From the NCBI RefSeq assembly GCF_004216535.1, contig NZ_SGWX01000001.1, positions 2,914,001 to 2,978,000 of the forward strand: a DNA stretch of 64,000 bases. The letters run 5' to 3'. Made by a program: the position numbers and the translations under genes. Positions 44,960 through 54,452 of this stretch are shown here, one piece after another (positions within the stretch are counted from its first letter, which is position 1; every line of letters starts with the position of its first letter). The notes under the pieces were generated by a model. It made no database searches. It had not been told where the DNA came from and saw only the letters and a program-made list of their open reading frames with translations. The stretch is from Xylanimonas ulmi. GTDB lineage: Bacteria; Actinomycetota; Actinomycetes; Actinomycetales; Cellulomonadaceae.

Positions 44960-46942
44960 TTAGCCGCGCAGGGGGAGGGTGAGGGTCGTCGCGCCGGTGG
45001 GGGTGACCGTGATCGGCACGCCCCAGTCCTGTTGGGCCAGGTGGCACGCGGGGAACTCGCCCTCGGCGTCGCAGCTCGCGGCCTTGGCGGTCACGTGCAG
45101 AACGCCCTCGCCGATGGCCGGGTTGACCACCAGGTCGCGCAGCAGATCGGTGCCCGTGCCCTCTCCCGCGAGCAGCAGCTCGGGCGGCGTGGCGCTGACC
45201 TGCAACGACGCGGACGGCCCCCAGCGGTCGTCGAGCTTCTGCCCCGGCGCCGGCACGAACGGCACCTCCAGGCGCAACGCCCCGGGCCCGACGGCGGTGG
45301 CCGGGCGCTGCGTGCGGCGCGCGCCGCCGTCGAGCACCTCGCCCGCGAGCGACGCGGGCAGCGCGATCCGCGTGAGCCGGTGCGCCGCAGACTCGACGAC
45401 CAGCAGGCGGACGCTCGCCTGGCCCGCCCCGGCCTGCCCGTCGGCGCCCGAGTCGACCTCGACCAGCACGTCGGACGGTTCGGCCAAGCCCGTCGCGATG
45501 GTCGTGACCTGCCCGGACAGCGGGTCGTAGCGGCGCAGCGCCCCGTTGTAGGTGTCGGCGACGACGGCGGAGCCGTCGGGCAGCGTGGCCACGCCGAGCG
45601 GGTGTTGCAGCAGCGCCTGGCCGGCGTCGCCGTCACGGTGGCCGAAGTCGAAAAGCCCCTGCCCGACGGCGGTGGAGACCTCGACGTCGCCGGCGCGCGG
45701 TGTGACGCGGCGCAGCGCGGATGTCTCGGAGTCGGCGAGCCAGAGCGTCTCGCTCGTCGCGCCGGTCGCCGGGTCGAGGTCGCGGCGCACCGCGAGCCCC
45801 GACGGCTGCGCGAACCACGCCGTGCGCCCGGGGCCGTCCTCCAGGCCCTCGTTCATCGTCCCGGCGAGCAGGGTGAGACTGCCCTCCTTGGCGTCGAAGG
45901 CCCACAGCGTGTGGTTGCCGGCCATCGCGACGACGAAGGCCGCCAGCTCCTGCGACCACGCGACGTCCCACGGCGACGACAGCCGCACCCACGTGGGCGG
46001 GAGCCGGTCCGGCACGGGCAGCTCGGGCGACCCCAGGCCGTAGGCCCGCGGCGGGCGGCCAGGCTCGGCGACGTTCTCACGACCGCCCACCATGAACTGC
46101 TCGCCCGTCCCGGCGACCGTGACGACCTCGCCGGAGTCGAGCGAGACGCCGCGCAGCGCGTGGTTGACCGTGTCGGCGACCAGCACGTCGTACCCGAGCC
46201 AGGGGCGCAGCTCGTCGGGCACCAGGCACAGCCCGTTGGGCTCGGAGAACCGGGCCACGTCCGCCGGGCCGTCGACCAGCCCGCGCTCGCCCGAGCCGAT
46301 GCGCCGCACCAGCGTCTCGCCGTCGGGCGCGAGCCGCGCGAGCGAGTGGTGGCCGGCGTCGGCGACCAGCAGGTCGCCGCCCGGCAGCGCGATCGCCTTG
46401 GCGGGGAACCGCAGCGTGCCCGACGTCGGCTCGGGCGGCACGTACGGACCTGCGCCGCGGTGCAGCGTGCCCTTGGCCTCGTGCTCGGCGACCAGCTCGG
46501 CGACCAGCGCCTCGAGCGCCGAGGCGTGCCCCTCGCCCGCCATCTGCGCGACGACATACCCCTCGGGGTCGACGACGACGAGGGTCGGCCAGGCGCGCGC
46601 GGTGTAGGCGCCCCACGTGACCAGGTCGGGATCGTCGAGCACGGGGTGGCGCACCTCGTAGCGCTCGACGGCGGCGGCGAGCGCGACCGGGTCGGCCTCG
46701 TGCTCGAACTTGGGTGAGTGCACCCCGACGATCACCAGGACGTCGCGGTGCCGCTCCTCCAGCTCGCGCAGCTCGTCCAGGACGTGCAGGCAGTTGACGC
46801 AGCAGAACGTCCAGAAGTCCAGCACCAGGATCCGCCCGCGCAGGTCCTCCAGGCGCAGTGACGTGCCGCCCGTGTTGAGCCACCCTCGGCCGACGAGCTC
46901 GGAGGCGCGGACGCGGGGGGTGCGGGTGGGGGTCGTGGTCAT
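44960..46942 (-). CDS. Thioredoxin-fold / NHL-repeat protein (NHLRC2-like)
   Basis: 660 aa. Residues about 15-160 are a TlpA-like thioredoxin domain with WTFCCVNCLHVLDEL (CxxC in CVNC) and AWPTLVVVDPEG (cis-Pro). It is followed by a beta-propeller of NHL repeats (about 175-510; examples LLVADAGHHSLARL, VLVADTVNHALRGV, AVVADTYNGALRRY) and a C-terminal beta domain. No signal peptide is visible, so it is probably cytoplasmic. The architecture matches NHLRC2-type proteins, whose role is unclear; a thiol-redox scaffold is inference. Confidence 0.9.
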   Translation of the reverse strand: MTTTPTRTPRVRASELVGRGWLNTGGTSLRLEDLRGRILVLDFWTFCCVNCLHVLDELRELEERHRDVLVIVGVHSPKFEHEADPVALAAAVERYEVRHPVLDDPDLVTWGAYTARAWPTLVVVDPEGYVVAQMAGEGHASALEALVAELVAEHEAKGTLHRGAGPYVPPEPTSGTLRFPAKAIALPGGDLLVADAGHHSLARLAPDGETLVRRIGSGERGLVDGPADVARFSEPNGLCLVPDELRPWLGYDVLVADTVNHALRGVSLDSGEVVTVAGTGEQFMVGGRENVAEPGRPPRAYGLGSPELPVPDRLPPTWVRLSSPWDVAWSQELAAFVVAMAGNHTLWAFDAKEGSLTLLAGTMNEGLEDGPGRTAWFAQPSGLAVRRDLDPATGATSETLWLADSETSALRRVTPRAGDVEVSTAVGQGLFDFGHRDGDAGQALLQHPLGVATLPDGSAVVADTYNGALRRYDPLSGQVTTIATGLAEPSDVLVEVDSGADGQAGAGQASVRLLVVESAAHRLTRIALPASLAGEVLDGGARRTQRPATAVGPGALRLEVPFVPAPGQKLDDRWGPSASLQVSATPPELLLAGEGTGTDLLRDLVVNPAIGEGVLHVTAKAASCDAEGEFPACHLAQQDWGVPITVTPTGATTLTLPLRG

Positions 46943-47169
46943 GGCGTCAGTGTCTCAGCGGGCCGCGCAGGGATGAAGCCGCGAGGGCTCCCCTCTCACT
47001 CCGCGAGAATCGTCAACCGTGCCCACGGGCGAAGCGCCGGAGCGGCTCGGCCCTGGGCCGTCAACCCCACGCCGAACGGAGAGCATGGATTCGTGGGCGA
47101 TATGGATCCGTGAGCGGTGGGCGCCGTGTCTGGACTGCCAGCGGCGGGGCGCTCGCGGTGCCCGCGGGG

Positions 47170-47352
47170 CTACTCGGGGAGCCATGCCTCCAGCGCGGTC
47201 TGGGCCTCCAGGAACGCCGAGAAGACGGATTCGCGCTCCTCCTCGGGGGCCGCGCGGTAGGCCTCCAGGCACGCGCCAGCCAGGGCCGCGATGAGACGTT
47301 GGCGCAGGTCGCAGAGGGCCAAGTCGCGGCGGGCCCGCTCAGAGGGCGTCAT
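47170..47352 (-). CDS. Small hypothetical protein, last of a coupled cluster
   Basis: 60 aa from ATG 47352, starting MTPSERARRDLALCDLRQ. Helical and charged (CLEAYRAAPEEERESVFSAFLEAQTALEAWLPE), no membrane segment. It overlaps the previous small gene by 14 bases in another frame, suggesting translational coupling. Not recognised. A short, helical, paired-gene layout could suit a toxin-antitoxin or phage-type module, but nothing in the sequence proves it. Confidence 0.5.
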   Translation of the reverse strand: MTPSERARRDLALCDLRQRLIAALAGACLEAYRAAPEEERESVFSAFLEAQTALEAWLPE

Positions 47353-47575
47353 GGGGCGCGGCACGCTTGATCCACTCGCGGTCATCCGGGGCCCCGTGCG
47401 CCGTGAGCCAGCGGTCGAGTTCCCTCCAGGCGTCGCCGTAGGCGACCAGGATCTCCACCTTCTCCGGGCCGCTCGCGCCGGCCTGCTGGGCCTCCAGGGT
47501 CGCCAGGTAGGAGCCCGTGGCGACGGCGTGTTGCAGCGCCGGGCGCGCGAGGCAGAGGGCGTCTTGCATGTTCAC
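47339..47575 (-). CDS. Small hypothetical protein, middle of a coupled cluster
   Basis: 78 aa, soluble and helical (MQDALCLARPALQHAVATGS, EILVAYGDAWRELDRWLTAHG). GTG 47575 overlaps the stop of a tiny upstream frame; ATG 47569 is an alternative start 2 codons in. It overlaps the next gene by 14 bases. Not recognised. Confidence 0.5.
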   Translation of the reverse strand: MNMQDALCLARPALQHAVATGSYLATLEAQQAGASGPEKVEILVAYGDAWRELDRWLTAHGAPDDREWIKRAAPHDAL

Positions 47576-47655
47576 GCGGCCTCCTCCCGGGCGTCGTCGA
47601 GCGAAGCCGCGCGCGGGTCGGGGGCGAAGTCGGCGGTCACGTTGTCATCGGTCAC
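47572..47655 (-). CDS. Tiny reading frame (27 aa) at the head of the coupled cluster
   Basis: GTG 47655 to TGA, acidic peptide beginning MTDDNVTADFAPDP. A TACCGT -10-like box (47663-47668 on the reverse strand) ends 7 bases before the GTG, the spacing of leaderless genes in this window, and its stop overlaps the next GTG. It could be a leaderless upstream frame that couples translation. Low confidence because of its length. Confidence 0.3.
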   Translation of the reverse strand: MTDDNVTADFAPDPRAASLDDAREEAA

Positions 47656-47739
47656 GAGGTGGACGGTAGAGGCCCCCGGGGACAACTCCTCGGGGAGAGC
47701 GTGCGACCGGGCGAGCCCCGTCCTGCGGGGCGGCGCGTC

Positions 47740-48057
47740 TCACTCCTCGAACGTGCTCCAGTGCACGCCGCCCACGATCGGCGCGTCGCGGCGCGCCGGT
47801 GCGGGCCGACAACTGTCGGCCATGCCGCAGTACAGGTTGATCTCGCGTCCGACCTCGACGACGGCGAAGGTGTCGGCGCCTGGGTCGAGCCCGCGGTCGC
47901 GGATCATCTCGATGACGATGTTGCGCCGATCCGAGCGGTCGTGGGACGCGTACTCGGCGCACGTCGTCATGCCCGCGGACGCGCATCCCGCCGACAGCGG
48001 CACCGACGCGCCCGCCACGGCCGCTCCGATCACTCTCCACACATGACGCGACGCCAT
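47740..48057 (-). CDS. Small secreted lipoprotein with paired cysteines
   Basis: 105 aa. Start ATG 48057 has a GGGGAGGCGG ribosome-binding site. Signal MASRHVWRVIG, hydrophobic core, lipobox LSAGC. The mature part begins ASAGMTTCAEYASHDRSDRRNIVIEMIRDRG and ends with INLYCGMADSC. The TCAEY...NLYC spacing resembles small two-cysteine helical domains such as HdeA-like or actinobacterial extracellular proteins, but this is weak similarity by eye. It would be anchored outside the membrane. Confidence 0.65.
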   Translation of the reverse strand: MASRHVWRVIGAAVAGASVPLSAGCASAGMTTCAEYASHDRSDRRNIVIEMIRDRGLDPGADTFAVVEVGREINLYCGMADSCRPAPARRDAPIVGGVHWSTFEE

Positions 48058-48224
48058 GGCCCGCCTCCCCGTTGATCGCGTTGGCCCATCGTCGCCGCAG
48101 CGGGTACGCCGCGCGCTGCCCCTGAGGGTGTTTTTCACCGCCCGGATCACCCCTGGTCATCGGGCACCGGCGGCGTGAATCTCACGATGCAGTCCCTCCG
48201 GTCGACCGCATTCTGAGACACGGG

Positions 48225-48253
48225 TTGTTCCACCTCGGCGGTCTGTCTAGCGT
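48225..48253 (+). promoter_or_regulatory. Likely promoter of the sulfur operon
   Basis: -35-like TTGTTC (48225-48230), 17-base spacer, -10 TAGCGT (48248-48253). It would give a leader of about 230 nt before the ATPase gene. Confidence 0.5.
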
Positions 48254-48273
48254 GCAGTCCAAGAGATGGGACA

Positions 48274-48290
48274 GTCTCACCAGTTGAGAC
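48274..48290. promoter_or_regulatory. Inverted repeat GTCTCA-N5-TGAGAC in the sulfur-operon leader
   Basis: Perfect 6-bp arms just after the predicted transcription start; a candidate operator or 5'-UTR hairpin. Confidence 0.4.
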
Positions 48291-48323
48291 GCCTCGCGGC
48301 CCACGGCACAGGAAGGAGGGGCC

Positions 48324-48395
48324 ATGCGCACCACCCGCACCGCCCCCGAACCCTGCCGCCGCGGCTGTCGAATGCGCCACACCGCCGGCAGGTGA
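48324..48395 (+). CDS. Cys-containing leader peptide of the sulfur operon (23 aa)
   Basis: Short frame with a near-perfect ribosome-binding site (GGAAGGAGGGG, 3 bases before ATG 48324). The peptide is basic with two close cysteines, CRRGC, at residues 11 and 15, and ends at TGA 48393-48395. The downstream genes import and use organic sulfur. Cysteine-codon leader peptides before sulfur genes are known in actinobacteria as translation-dependent attenuators. The two Cys codons (TGC, TGT), the strong RBS, and a hairpin 5 nt after the stop support that role here; it is inference. Confidence 0.55.
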   Translation: MRTTRTAPEPCRRGCRMRHTAGR

Positions 48396-48400
48396 GCCCT

Positions 48401-48418
48401 GCGGCCCCACGAGGCCGC
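48401..48418 (+). promoter_or_regulatory. Hairpin after the Cys leader frame
   Basis: GCGGCC, loop CCACGA, GGCCGC: perfect 6-bp stem beginning 5 bases after the leader stop. Upstream GC-rich sequence in the leader (GCCGCCGCGGC near 48356-48364) could compete for pairing, as attenuation requires. Confidence 0.4.
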
Positions 48419-48492
48419 CCCCTGCCAGCGCGCAGTCGTCCCGCGGCCGCCGGCGATCCCCGGTCGCTCCCCCACGGAGTTCAGGACCACCC

Positions 48493-49320
<828 letters not shown>

Positions 49321-49388
49321 CCCCCGACCACGCAACGCCCGGCCCGTATCCCCCAACCATGTATCTCCAGACCGCGAAGGACCACACC

Positions 49389-50420
49389 ATGCGCACCCGA
49401 CCCGCCCGCCTCGCCACCGCCATCGCGGCCCTCGCCGCCGCGACCATGCTGGCGACGTCCGGCTGCGTCTCTGGCGAGGGCGCCGCGGCGTCGTCCAAGG
49501 ACGACGCCGCCGGCTCGCAGTGGAGCACCGACACGCTCTCGATCGACTTCGCCACCTACAACCCGCTGAGCCTGGTCGTCAAGGACCAGGGGCTCATCGA
49601 GAAGGCCCTCGGTGACTCGGTCGAGGTGACCTGGCTGCAGTCGGCCGGGTCGAACAAGGCCAACGAGGCGCTGCGCGCCGGCGCGGTCGACGTCGGCTCG
49701 ACCGCCGGCTCCGCCGCGCTGCTTGCCCGCTCCAACGGCTCGCCCATCAAGACCATCGACGTCTACAGCCAGCCCGAGTGGGCGGCGATCGTGGTCCGCA
49801 AGGACTCGGACATCACCTCGGTCCAGGACCTCGCGGGTAAGTCCGTCGCCGCGACCAAGGGCACCGACCCCTACTTCTTCCTGCTTCAGTCCCTGGAGGA
49901 GGCGGGCGTCGACCCGGCCGACGTCGAGGTGCAGAACCTCCAGCACGCCGACGGGCGCGCGGCGCTCGACAACGGATCGGTCGACGCGTGGGTGGGCCTC
50001 GACCCGATCATGGCGGCCGCGCAGGCGGAGTCGGGCGACACGCTGCTGTACCGCAACGTCGACTTCAACACCTACGGGTTCCTCAACGCGACCGAGGATT
50101 TCGTGACCGAGCACGCCGACGTCGCGCAGGTCGTCGTCGACGCCTACGAGCAGGCCCGCACCTGGGCGATCGCCCACCCCGACGAGGTCTCGGCGCTGCT
50201 GGCCGACGCCGCCGGCATCGACCCGCAGGTCGCCGACACCGTGATCCAGGAGCGCACGCACCTGGACATCGACCCGACGCCGGGCGCCGCGCAGACCAAG
50301 GTGTTGCAGGTCGTGGGCCCGATCTTCGTGGCCAACGGCGATGTGCCGAGCCAGTCCCAGGTGGACGACGCGCTCGCGACGCTGTTCGACACCCGGTTCA
50401 TCGAGAAGGCGACACACTGA
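49389..50420 (+). CDS. ssuA: Sulfonate-type ABC transporter substrate-binding lipoprotein (SsuA-like)
   Basis: 343 aa. Lipoprotein signal MRTRPARLATAIAALAAATM with lipobox TSGC. The mature domain has the SsuA/THI5 pattern: FATYNPLSLVVKDQG, QSAGSNKANEALRAGAVDVGSTAG, PIKTIDVYSQPEWAAIVVRKDSDITSVQDLAGKSVAATKGTDPYFF and ALDNGSVDAWVGLDP. Start 49389 has an AAGGA ribosome-binding site 8 bases upstream; ATG 49359 would put extra residues before the signal. The stop overlaps the permease ATG by one base (TGATG). Confidence 0.92.
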   Translation: MRTRPARLATAIAALAAATMLATSGCVSGEGAAASSKDDAAGSQWSTDTLSIDFATYNPLSLVVKDQGLIEKALGDSVEVTWLQSAGSNKANEALRAGAVDVGSTAGSAALLARSNGSPIKTIDVYSQPEWAAIVVRKDSDITSVQDLAGKSVAATKGTDPYFFLLQSLEEAGVDPADVEVQNLQHADGRAALDNGSVDAWVGLDPIMAAAQAESGDTLLYRNVDFNTYGFLNATEDFVTEHADVAQVVVDAYEQARTWAIAHPDEVSALLADAAGIDPQVADTVIQERTHLDIDPTPGAAQTKVLQVVGPIFVANGDVPSQSQVDDALATLFDTRFIEKATH

Positions 50421-51271
50421 TGTCCGCGAGCGTCCCGGAGGTCCGCGCCGACCTCGCCGGCCCCGCAGACGCGGCGGCGCCGGTGGGGACGGCGCCGCGC
50501 GCCCGCGGCGGGCTGCTGGCCCGCCGCCCGGTCGCCGTCCTCCTCGGGCTGGCGCTGCCGCTCGCGCTGATCGTCGCCTGGCAGACGGTCACCGCCACGG
50601 GGTGGGTGCCGGCCTACCAGCTCCCCGGGCCGACGGCGGTGTGGGACGCCGCGCTCGACCTGCTGCGGCGTGGCGACCTGGGCCAGCACGTCGCGATCTC
50701 GACGCAGCGCGTGCTGCTGGGCTTCGCGATCGGCGCGGGCGTCGGGCTGGTGGCGGGCTCCGCCGTCGGGCTCTCGCGGCTCGGCGACGTGCTGCTGAGC
50801 CCGACGCTGGCGGCGCTGCGCGCGGTGCCGTCGCTCGCGTGGGTGCCGCTGCTGATCCTGTGGCTCAAGATCGGCGAGGACTCGAAGGTCACGCTCATCG
50901 CGATCGGCGCGTTCTTCCCCGTCTACACGACGCTCGCGGCGGCGCTGCGGCACGTCGACCCGCAGTTGGTCGAGGCGGGCCGGTCGTTCGGGCTGCGCGG
51001 GTTCGCGCTGCTGCGCACGGTGCAGCTGCCCGCCGTGCTGCCCGCGCTCGTGGCGGGGCTGCGGCTCGCGCTCGCGCAGGCGTGGCTGTTCCTGGTCGCG
51101 GCCGAGCTCATCGCCTCGTCGATGGGCCTGGGCTGGCTGCTGACCGACTCGCAGCAGAACGGCCGCGTGGACCGCATCCTGCTCGCCATCGTGCTGCTGG
51201 CCCTGCTGGGCACCGCGACCAACGCCCTGCTGGGCCTGGCGGAGAAGCGCCTGCTGAGGAGATGGTCATGA
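50420..51271 (+). CDS. ssuC: Sulfonate-type ABC transporter permease (SsuC-like)
   Basis: 283 aa, six predicted helices after a Pro/Ala-rich cytoplasmic N-terminus. SsuC hallmarks: YQLPGPTAVWDAALDLLRRGDLGQHVAISTQRVLLGF, LRAVPSLAWVPLLILWLKIGEDSKVTLI, and the ATPase-contacting loop VEAGRSFGLRGFALLRTVQLPAVLPALVAGLRL. The stop overlaps the next gene's ATG as ATGA. Confidence 0.93.
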   Translation: MSASVPEVRADLAGPADAAAPVGTAPRARGGLLARRPVAVLLGLALPLALIVAWQTVTATGWVPAYQLPGPTAVWDAALDLLRRGDLGQHVAISTQRVLLGFAIGAGVGLVAGSAVGLSRLGDVLLSPTLAALRAVPSLAWVPLLILWLKIGEDSKVTLIAIGAFFPVYTTLAAALRHVDPQLVEAGRSFGLRGFALLRTVQLPAVLPALVAGLRLALAQAWLFLVAAELIASSMGLGWLLTDSQQNGRVDRILLAIVLLALLGTATNALLGLAEKRLLRRWS

Positions 51272-53334
51272 CCGTCACGTCCGCCGCGACCGAGGCCCGC
51301 CTCGTCGAGACCCGCGTCTATGCGCCGTCGACGGCGTTCGCGGCCCAGGCCAACGTAGGCCCCGACGCCTACGCGCACGCCGCGGCCGACCCGGTCGCCT
51401 TCTGGGAGGCCGCCGCACGCCGCCTCGACTGGGACACGCCGTGGCACACCGCCCACACCTGGGCGCCGCCCGTCGTCGACCCCGACACCGGCGACCTGAC
51501 GACACCGCGCGCCACCTGGTTCGACGGCGGCCGCCTCAACGTCGCCGTCAACTGCGTCGACCGGCACGTGGCGGCCGGGCGCGGCGACAAGGTCGCCCTG
51601 TACTTCGAGGGTGAGCCGGGCGACCGGACCACGGTCACCTACGCCGACCTCCAGCGCCGCGTCGCGCAGGCCGCGCACGGGCTCACGGCGCTCGGCGTCG
51701 GCCCGGGCGACCGCGTCGTGGTCTACCTGCCCGTGCTGGTCGAGACGGTCGTCATCGCGCTCGCCTGCGCGCGCGTCGGCGCCGTCCACAGCCTGGTGTT
51801 CGGCGGCTTCTCGGCCGAGGCGGTGCGCTTCCGCCTCCAGGACACGCGCGCCAAGCTGCTGGTCACGAGTGACGGCCAGTTCCGCCGCGGCGTGCCGACC
51901 CCGGTCAAGCGGCATGCCGACGAGGCCGCCGCGGGCCTGGAGCACCTGGAGCACGTGCTGGTGCTGCGCCGGGTGAGCGACGCGCTGGGCGACGCGCCCG
52001 GCGAGGTCGCTGGCGCCCCGCTCCCGTGGACCCCGGGGCGTGACGTGTGGTGGCACGACGTCGTCGACACGCAGCCCACCACGCACGAGCCGCAGGCCTT
52101 CGACGCCGAGCACCCGCTGTTCGTCATCTACACCTCCGGCACCACGGGCAAGCCCAAGGGCCTGGTGCACACCAGCGGCGGATACCTCACGCACGCCGCG
52201 TGGGCGCACTGGGCGCACTTCGACGCCAAGCCCGACGACGTCCACTGGTGCACCGCCGACCTGGCCTGGGTCACCGCGCACACCTACGAGATCTACGGCC
52301 CGCTGGCCAACGGGCTCACGCAGGTCATCTACGAGGGCACACCCGACGCCCCGCACCGCGAGCGCCACCTGGAGATCATCGAGCGCTACGGCGTGACGGT
52401 GTACTACACGGCGCCCACGCTCATCCGCACGTTCATGTCCTGGTTCGGCCAGGCGCTGCCCGAGGGCCACGACCTGAGCAGCATCCGCCTGCTGGGCACG
52501 GTCGGCGAGGCCATCAACCCCGAGGCGTGGGTGTGGTTCCGCCGCACGTTCGGCCGCGACGAGACGCCCGTGGTCGACACGTGGTGGCAGTCCGAGACGG
52601 GCGCCGCGATGGTCGCCCCGCTGCCCGGCGTCACGGTGCTCAAGCCGGGGTCGGCCACCGTGGCGCTGCCCGGGATCGACGTCGCCGTGGTCGACGACGA
52701 CGGCCGCCCGGTCGGCCCGGGACGTGCGGGCACGCTCGTGGTGCGCCGCCCGTGGCCGGGCATGGCCCGCACCGTGTGGGGCGACCCCGAGCGCTACCGC
52801 GACGCCTATTGGCGCCGGTTCGCCGGGCACGGCCCGCACGGCGGCTACTACGTCGCGGGCGACGGCGCGACGCTCGACGACGACGGGTACCTGTGGGTGC
52901 TCGGCCGACTCGACGACGTCGTCAACGTCTCGGGGCACCGCCTGTCGACCATCGAGATCGAGTCGGCGCTCGTCGCGCACCCGCGCGTGGCCGAGGCCGG
53001 GGTCGCCGGGGTCCACGACCCGGTGACCGGCCAGGCGGTCGCGGCGTTCGTCGTGCTGGCCGGTGACGGCGGCCCCGCTGATCCCACGGCCCACGCCGAC
53101 GACGTCGCCGACCTGCGCGCCGCCGTCGCCGTCGCCATCGGTCCGGTGGCCAAGCCGCGGCACGTCGTCGTCGTGCCCGAGCTGCCCAAGACCCGCTCGG
53201 GCAAGATCCTGCGCCGCCTGCTGGCCCAGCTGTGGGACGGCCAGGAGCTCGGCGACACCACATCCCTGCAGAACCCGTGGGCGGTCGGCGAGGTCCGCGC
53301 CGCCGTCACCGCACACCGAGGAGGCCACGCATGA
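51268..53334 (+). CDS. Acetyl-CoA synthetase-like AMP-forming enzyme
   Basis: 688 aa, ANL superfamily, close in layout to acetyl/propionyl-CoA synthetases. Motifs: YTSGTTGKPKG (ATP-binding loop), VDTWWQSETGAAMVAPLPG (the WWQ(S/T)ETG motif whose Trp favours acetate), GRLDDVVNVSGHRLSTIEIESAL (hinge), and TRSGKILRRLL with the acetylatable Lys. Start ATG 51268 is chosen over 51262 because of the GGAG spacing and the overlap with ssuC. Its place in a sulfur operon is unusual; it could supply acetyl-CoA for O-acetylhomoserine, the MetY substrate, or activate another small acid released from the sulfur compound. Confidence 0.88.
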   Translation: MTVTSAATEARLVETRVYAPSTAFAAQANVGPDAYAHAAADPVAFWEAAARRLDWDTPWHTAHTWAPPVVDPDTGDLTTPRATWFDGGRLNVAVNCVDRHVAAGRGDKVALYFEGEPGDRTTVTYADLQRRVAQAAHGLTALGVGPGDRVVVYLPVLVETVVIALACARVGAVHSLVFGGFSAEAVRFRLQDTRAKLLVTSDGQFRRGVPTPVKRHADEAAAGLEHLEHVLVLRRVSDALGDAPGEVAGAPLPWTPGRDVWWHDVVDTQPTTHEPQAFDAEHPLFVIYTSGTTGKPKGLVHTSGGYLTHAAWAHWAHFDAKPDDVHWCTADLAWVTAHTYEIYGPLANGLTQVIYEGTPDAPHRERHLEIIERYGVTVYYTAPTLIRTFMSWFGQALPEGHDLSSIRLLGTVGEAINPEAWVWFRRTFGRDETPVVDTWWQSETGAAMVAPLPGVTVLKPGSATVALPGIDVAVVDDDGRPVGPGRAGTLVVRRPWPGMARTVWGDPERYRDAYWRRFAGHGPHGGYYVAGDGATLDDDGYLWVLGRLDDVVNVSGHRLSTIEIESALVAHPRVAEAGVAGVHDPVTGQAVAAFVVLAGDGGPADPTAHADDVADLRAAVAVAIGPVAKPRHVVVVPELPKTRSGKILRRLLAQLWDGQELGDTTSLQNPWAVGEVRAAVTAHRGGHA

Positions 53335-54452
53335 CCGCGACGTACGCCAACGACGCCGACCGCACCACGCCGCTCAAGTTCGCCTACTGGGTCCCCAACG
53401 TCTCGGGCGGCCTGGTGGTCTCGACCATCGAGCAGCGCACCGACTGGGGGTATGAGTACAACCGCGACCTGGCGCGGATCGCCGAGGACAACGGGTTCGA
53501 GTACGCGCTGACCCAGGTGCGCTACGCCGCGAGCTACGGCGCCTCGCAGCAGCACGAGTCGACGGCGTTCTCGCTGGCGCTGCTGCTGGCCACGCAGCGG
53601 CTCAAGGTCATCGCCGCGGTGCACCCGGGGCTGTGGCACCCGGGCGTGCTGGCCAAGTGGATCATCACGGCCGACCACCTGTCGGGGGGCCGCGCCGCGG
53701 TCAACGTGGTCTCGGGCTGGCTCAAGCAGGAGTTCGTGAGCTTCGGCGAGCCGTGGCTCGAGCACGACGAGCGCTACCGGCGCACGGGCGAGTTCATCGA
53801 CGCGCTGCGCGGCCTGTGGACCGAGCAGGGCTTCGACCTGCGCGGCGACTTCTACCGCTTCCACGACGCGACGCTGTCGCCGGCCCCGGTCGACGTGCCC
53901 GGCCGCGCCCACCCGGAGATCTTCTTCGGCGGCAACTCGACGGCCGCGCGGGCCACCGCAGGCGCCCACGCCGACTGGTACTTCTCCAACGGCAAGGACC
54001 TCGACGGGTTCAGTGAGCAGTACCACGACGTCACGGACGCGGCGAAGGCCGCGGGCCGCGGCATCCGGTTCGGCCTCAACGGGTTCATGATCGCCCGCGA
54101 CACCCAGGCCGAGGCGCGCGAGACGCTGCGCGAGATCGTCGCCAAGGCCGACCGCCCCGCCGTCGACGGCTTCCGCTCGGCGGTCCAGCAGGCGGGCGCA
54201 TCGACGGCCGACAAGAAGGGCATGTGGGCCGACTCGACGTACGAGGACCTGGTCCAGTACAACGACGGCTTCCGCACGGGGCTGATCGGCACGCCCGAGC
54301 AGATCGCGGAGCGCATCATCACCTACAAGCGCCGCGGCGTGAGCCTGTTCCTGCTCGGCTACCTGCACTTCCAGGAGGAGGTCGCCCAGTTCGGCCGCAG
54401 CGTGCTGCCACTCGTGCGCGAGCTCGAGGCCGAGGAGGTCCGCACCGCATGA
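53331..54452 (+). CDS. sfnG: Dimethylsulfone monooxygenase (SfnG-like, FMNH2-dependent)
   Basis: Luciferase-like two-component monooxygenase, 373 aa, that in Pseudomonas converts dimethylsulfone to methanesulfinate and formaldehyde. The N-terminus KFAYWVPNVSGGLVVSTIEQR and the blocks VNVVSGWLKQEF, GEPWLEHDERYRR, YDDLVQYNDG-type (here YEDLVQYNDGFRTGLIGTPEQIAERI) and LGYLHFQEEVAQFGRSVLPLVREL are characteristic of SfnG rather than SsuD. No flavin reductase (SsuE/MsuE) is in the window, so one must be supplied elsewhere. It overlaps both neighbours by 4 bases. Confidence 0.92.
   Translation: MTATYANDADRTTPLKFAYWVPNVSGGLVVSTIEQRTDWGYEYNRDLARIAEDNGFEYALTQVRYAASYGASQQHESTAFSLALLLATQRLKVIAAVHPGLWHPGVLAKWIITADHLSGGRAAVNVVSGWLKQEFVSFGEPWLEHDERYRRTGEFIDALRGLWTEQGFDLRGDFYRFHDATLSPAPVDVPGRAHPEIFFGGNSTAARATAGAHADWYFSNGKDLDGFSEQYHDVTDAAKAAGRGIRFGLNGFMIARDTQAEARETLREIVAKADRPAVDGFRSAVQQAGASTADKKGMWADSTYEDLVQYNDGFRTGLIGTPEQIAERIITYKRRGVSLFLLGYLHFQEEVAQFGRSVLPLVRELEAEEVRTA

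Noticed and set aside
46943-47169. Small gene between the NHL-repeat gene and the coupled cluster
   Set aside because: Short plus-strand frame has no RBS and a low-complexity Arg/Gly product.
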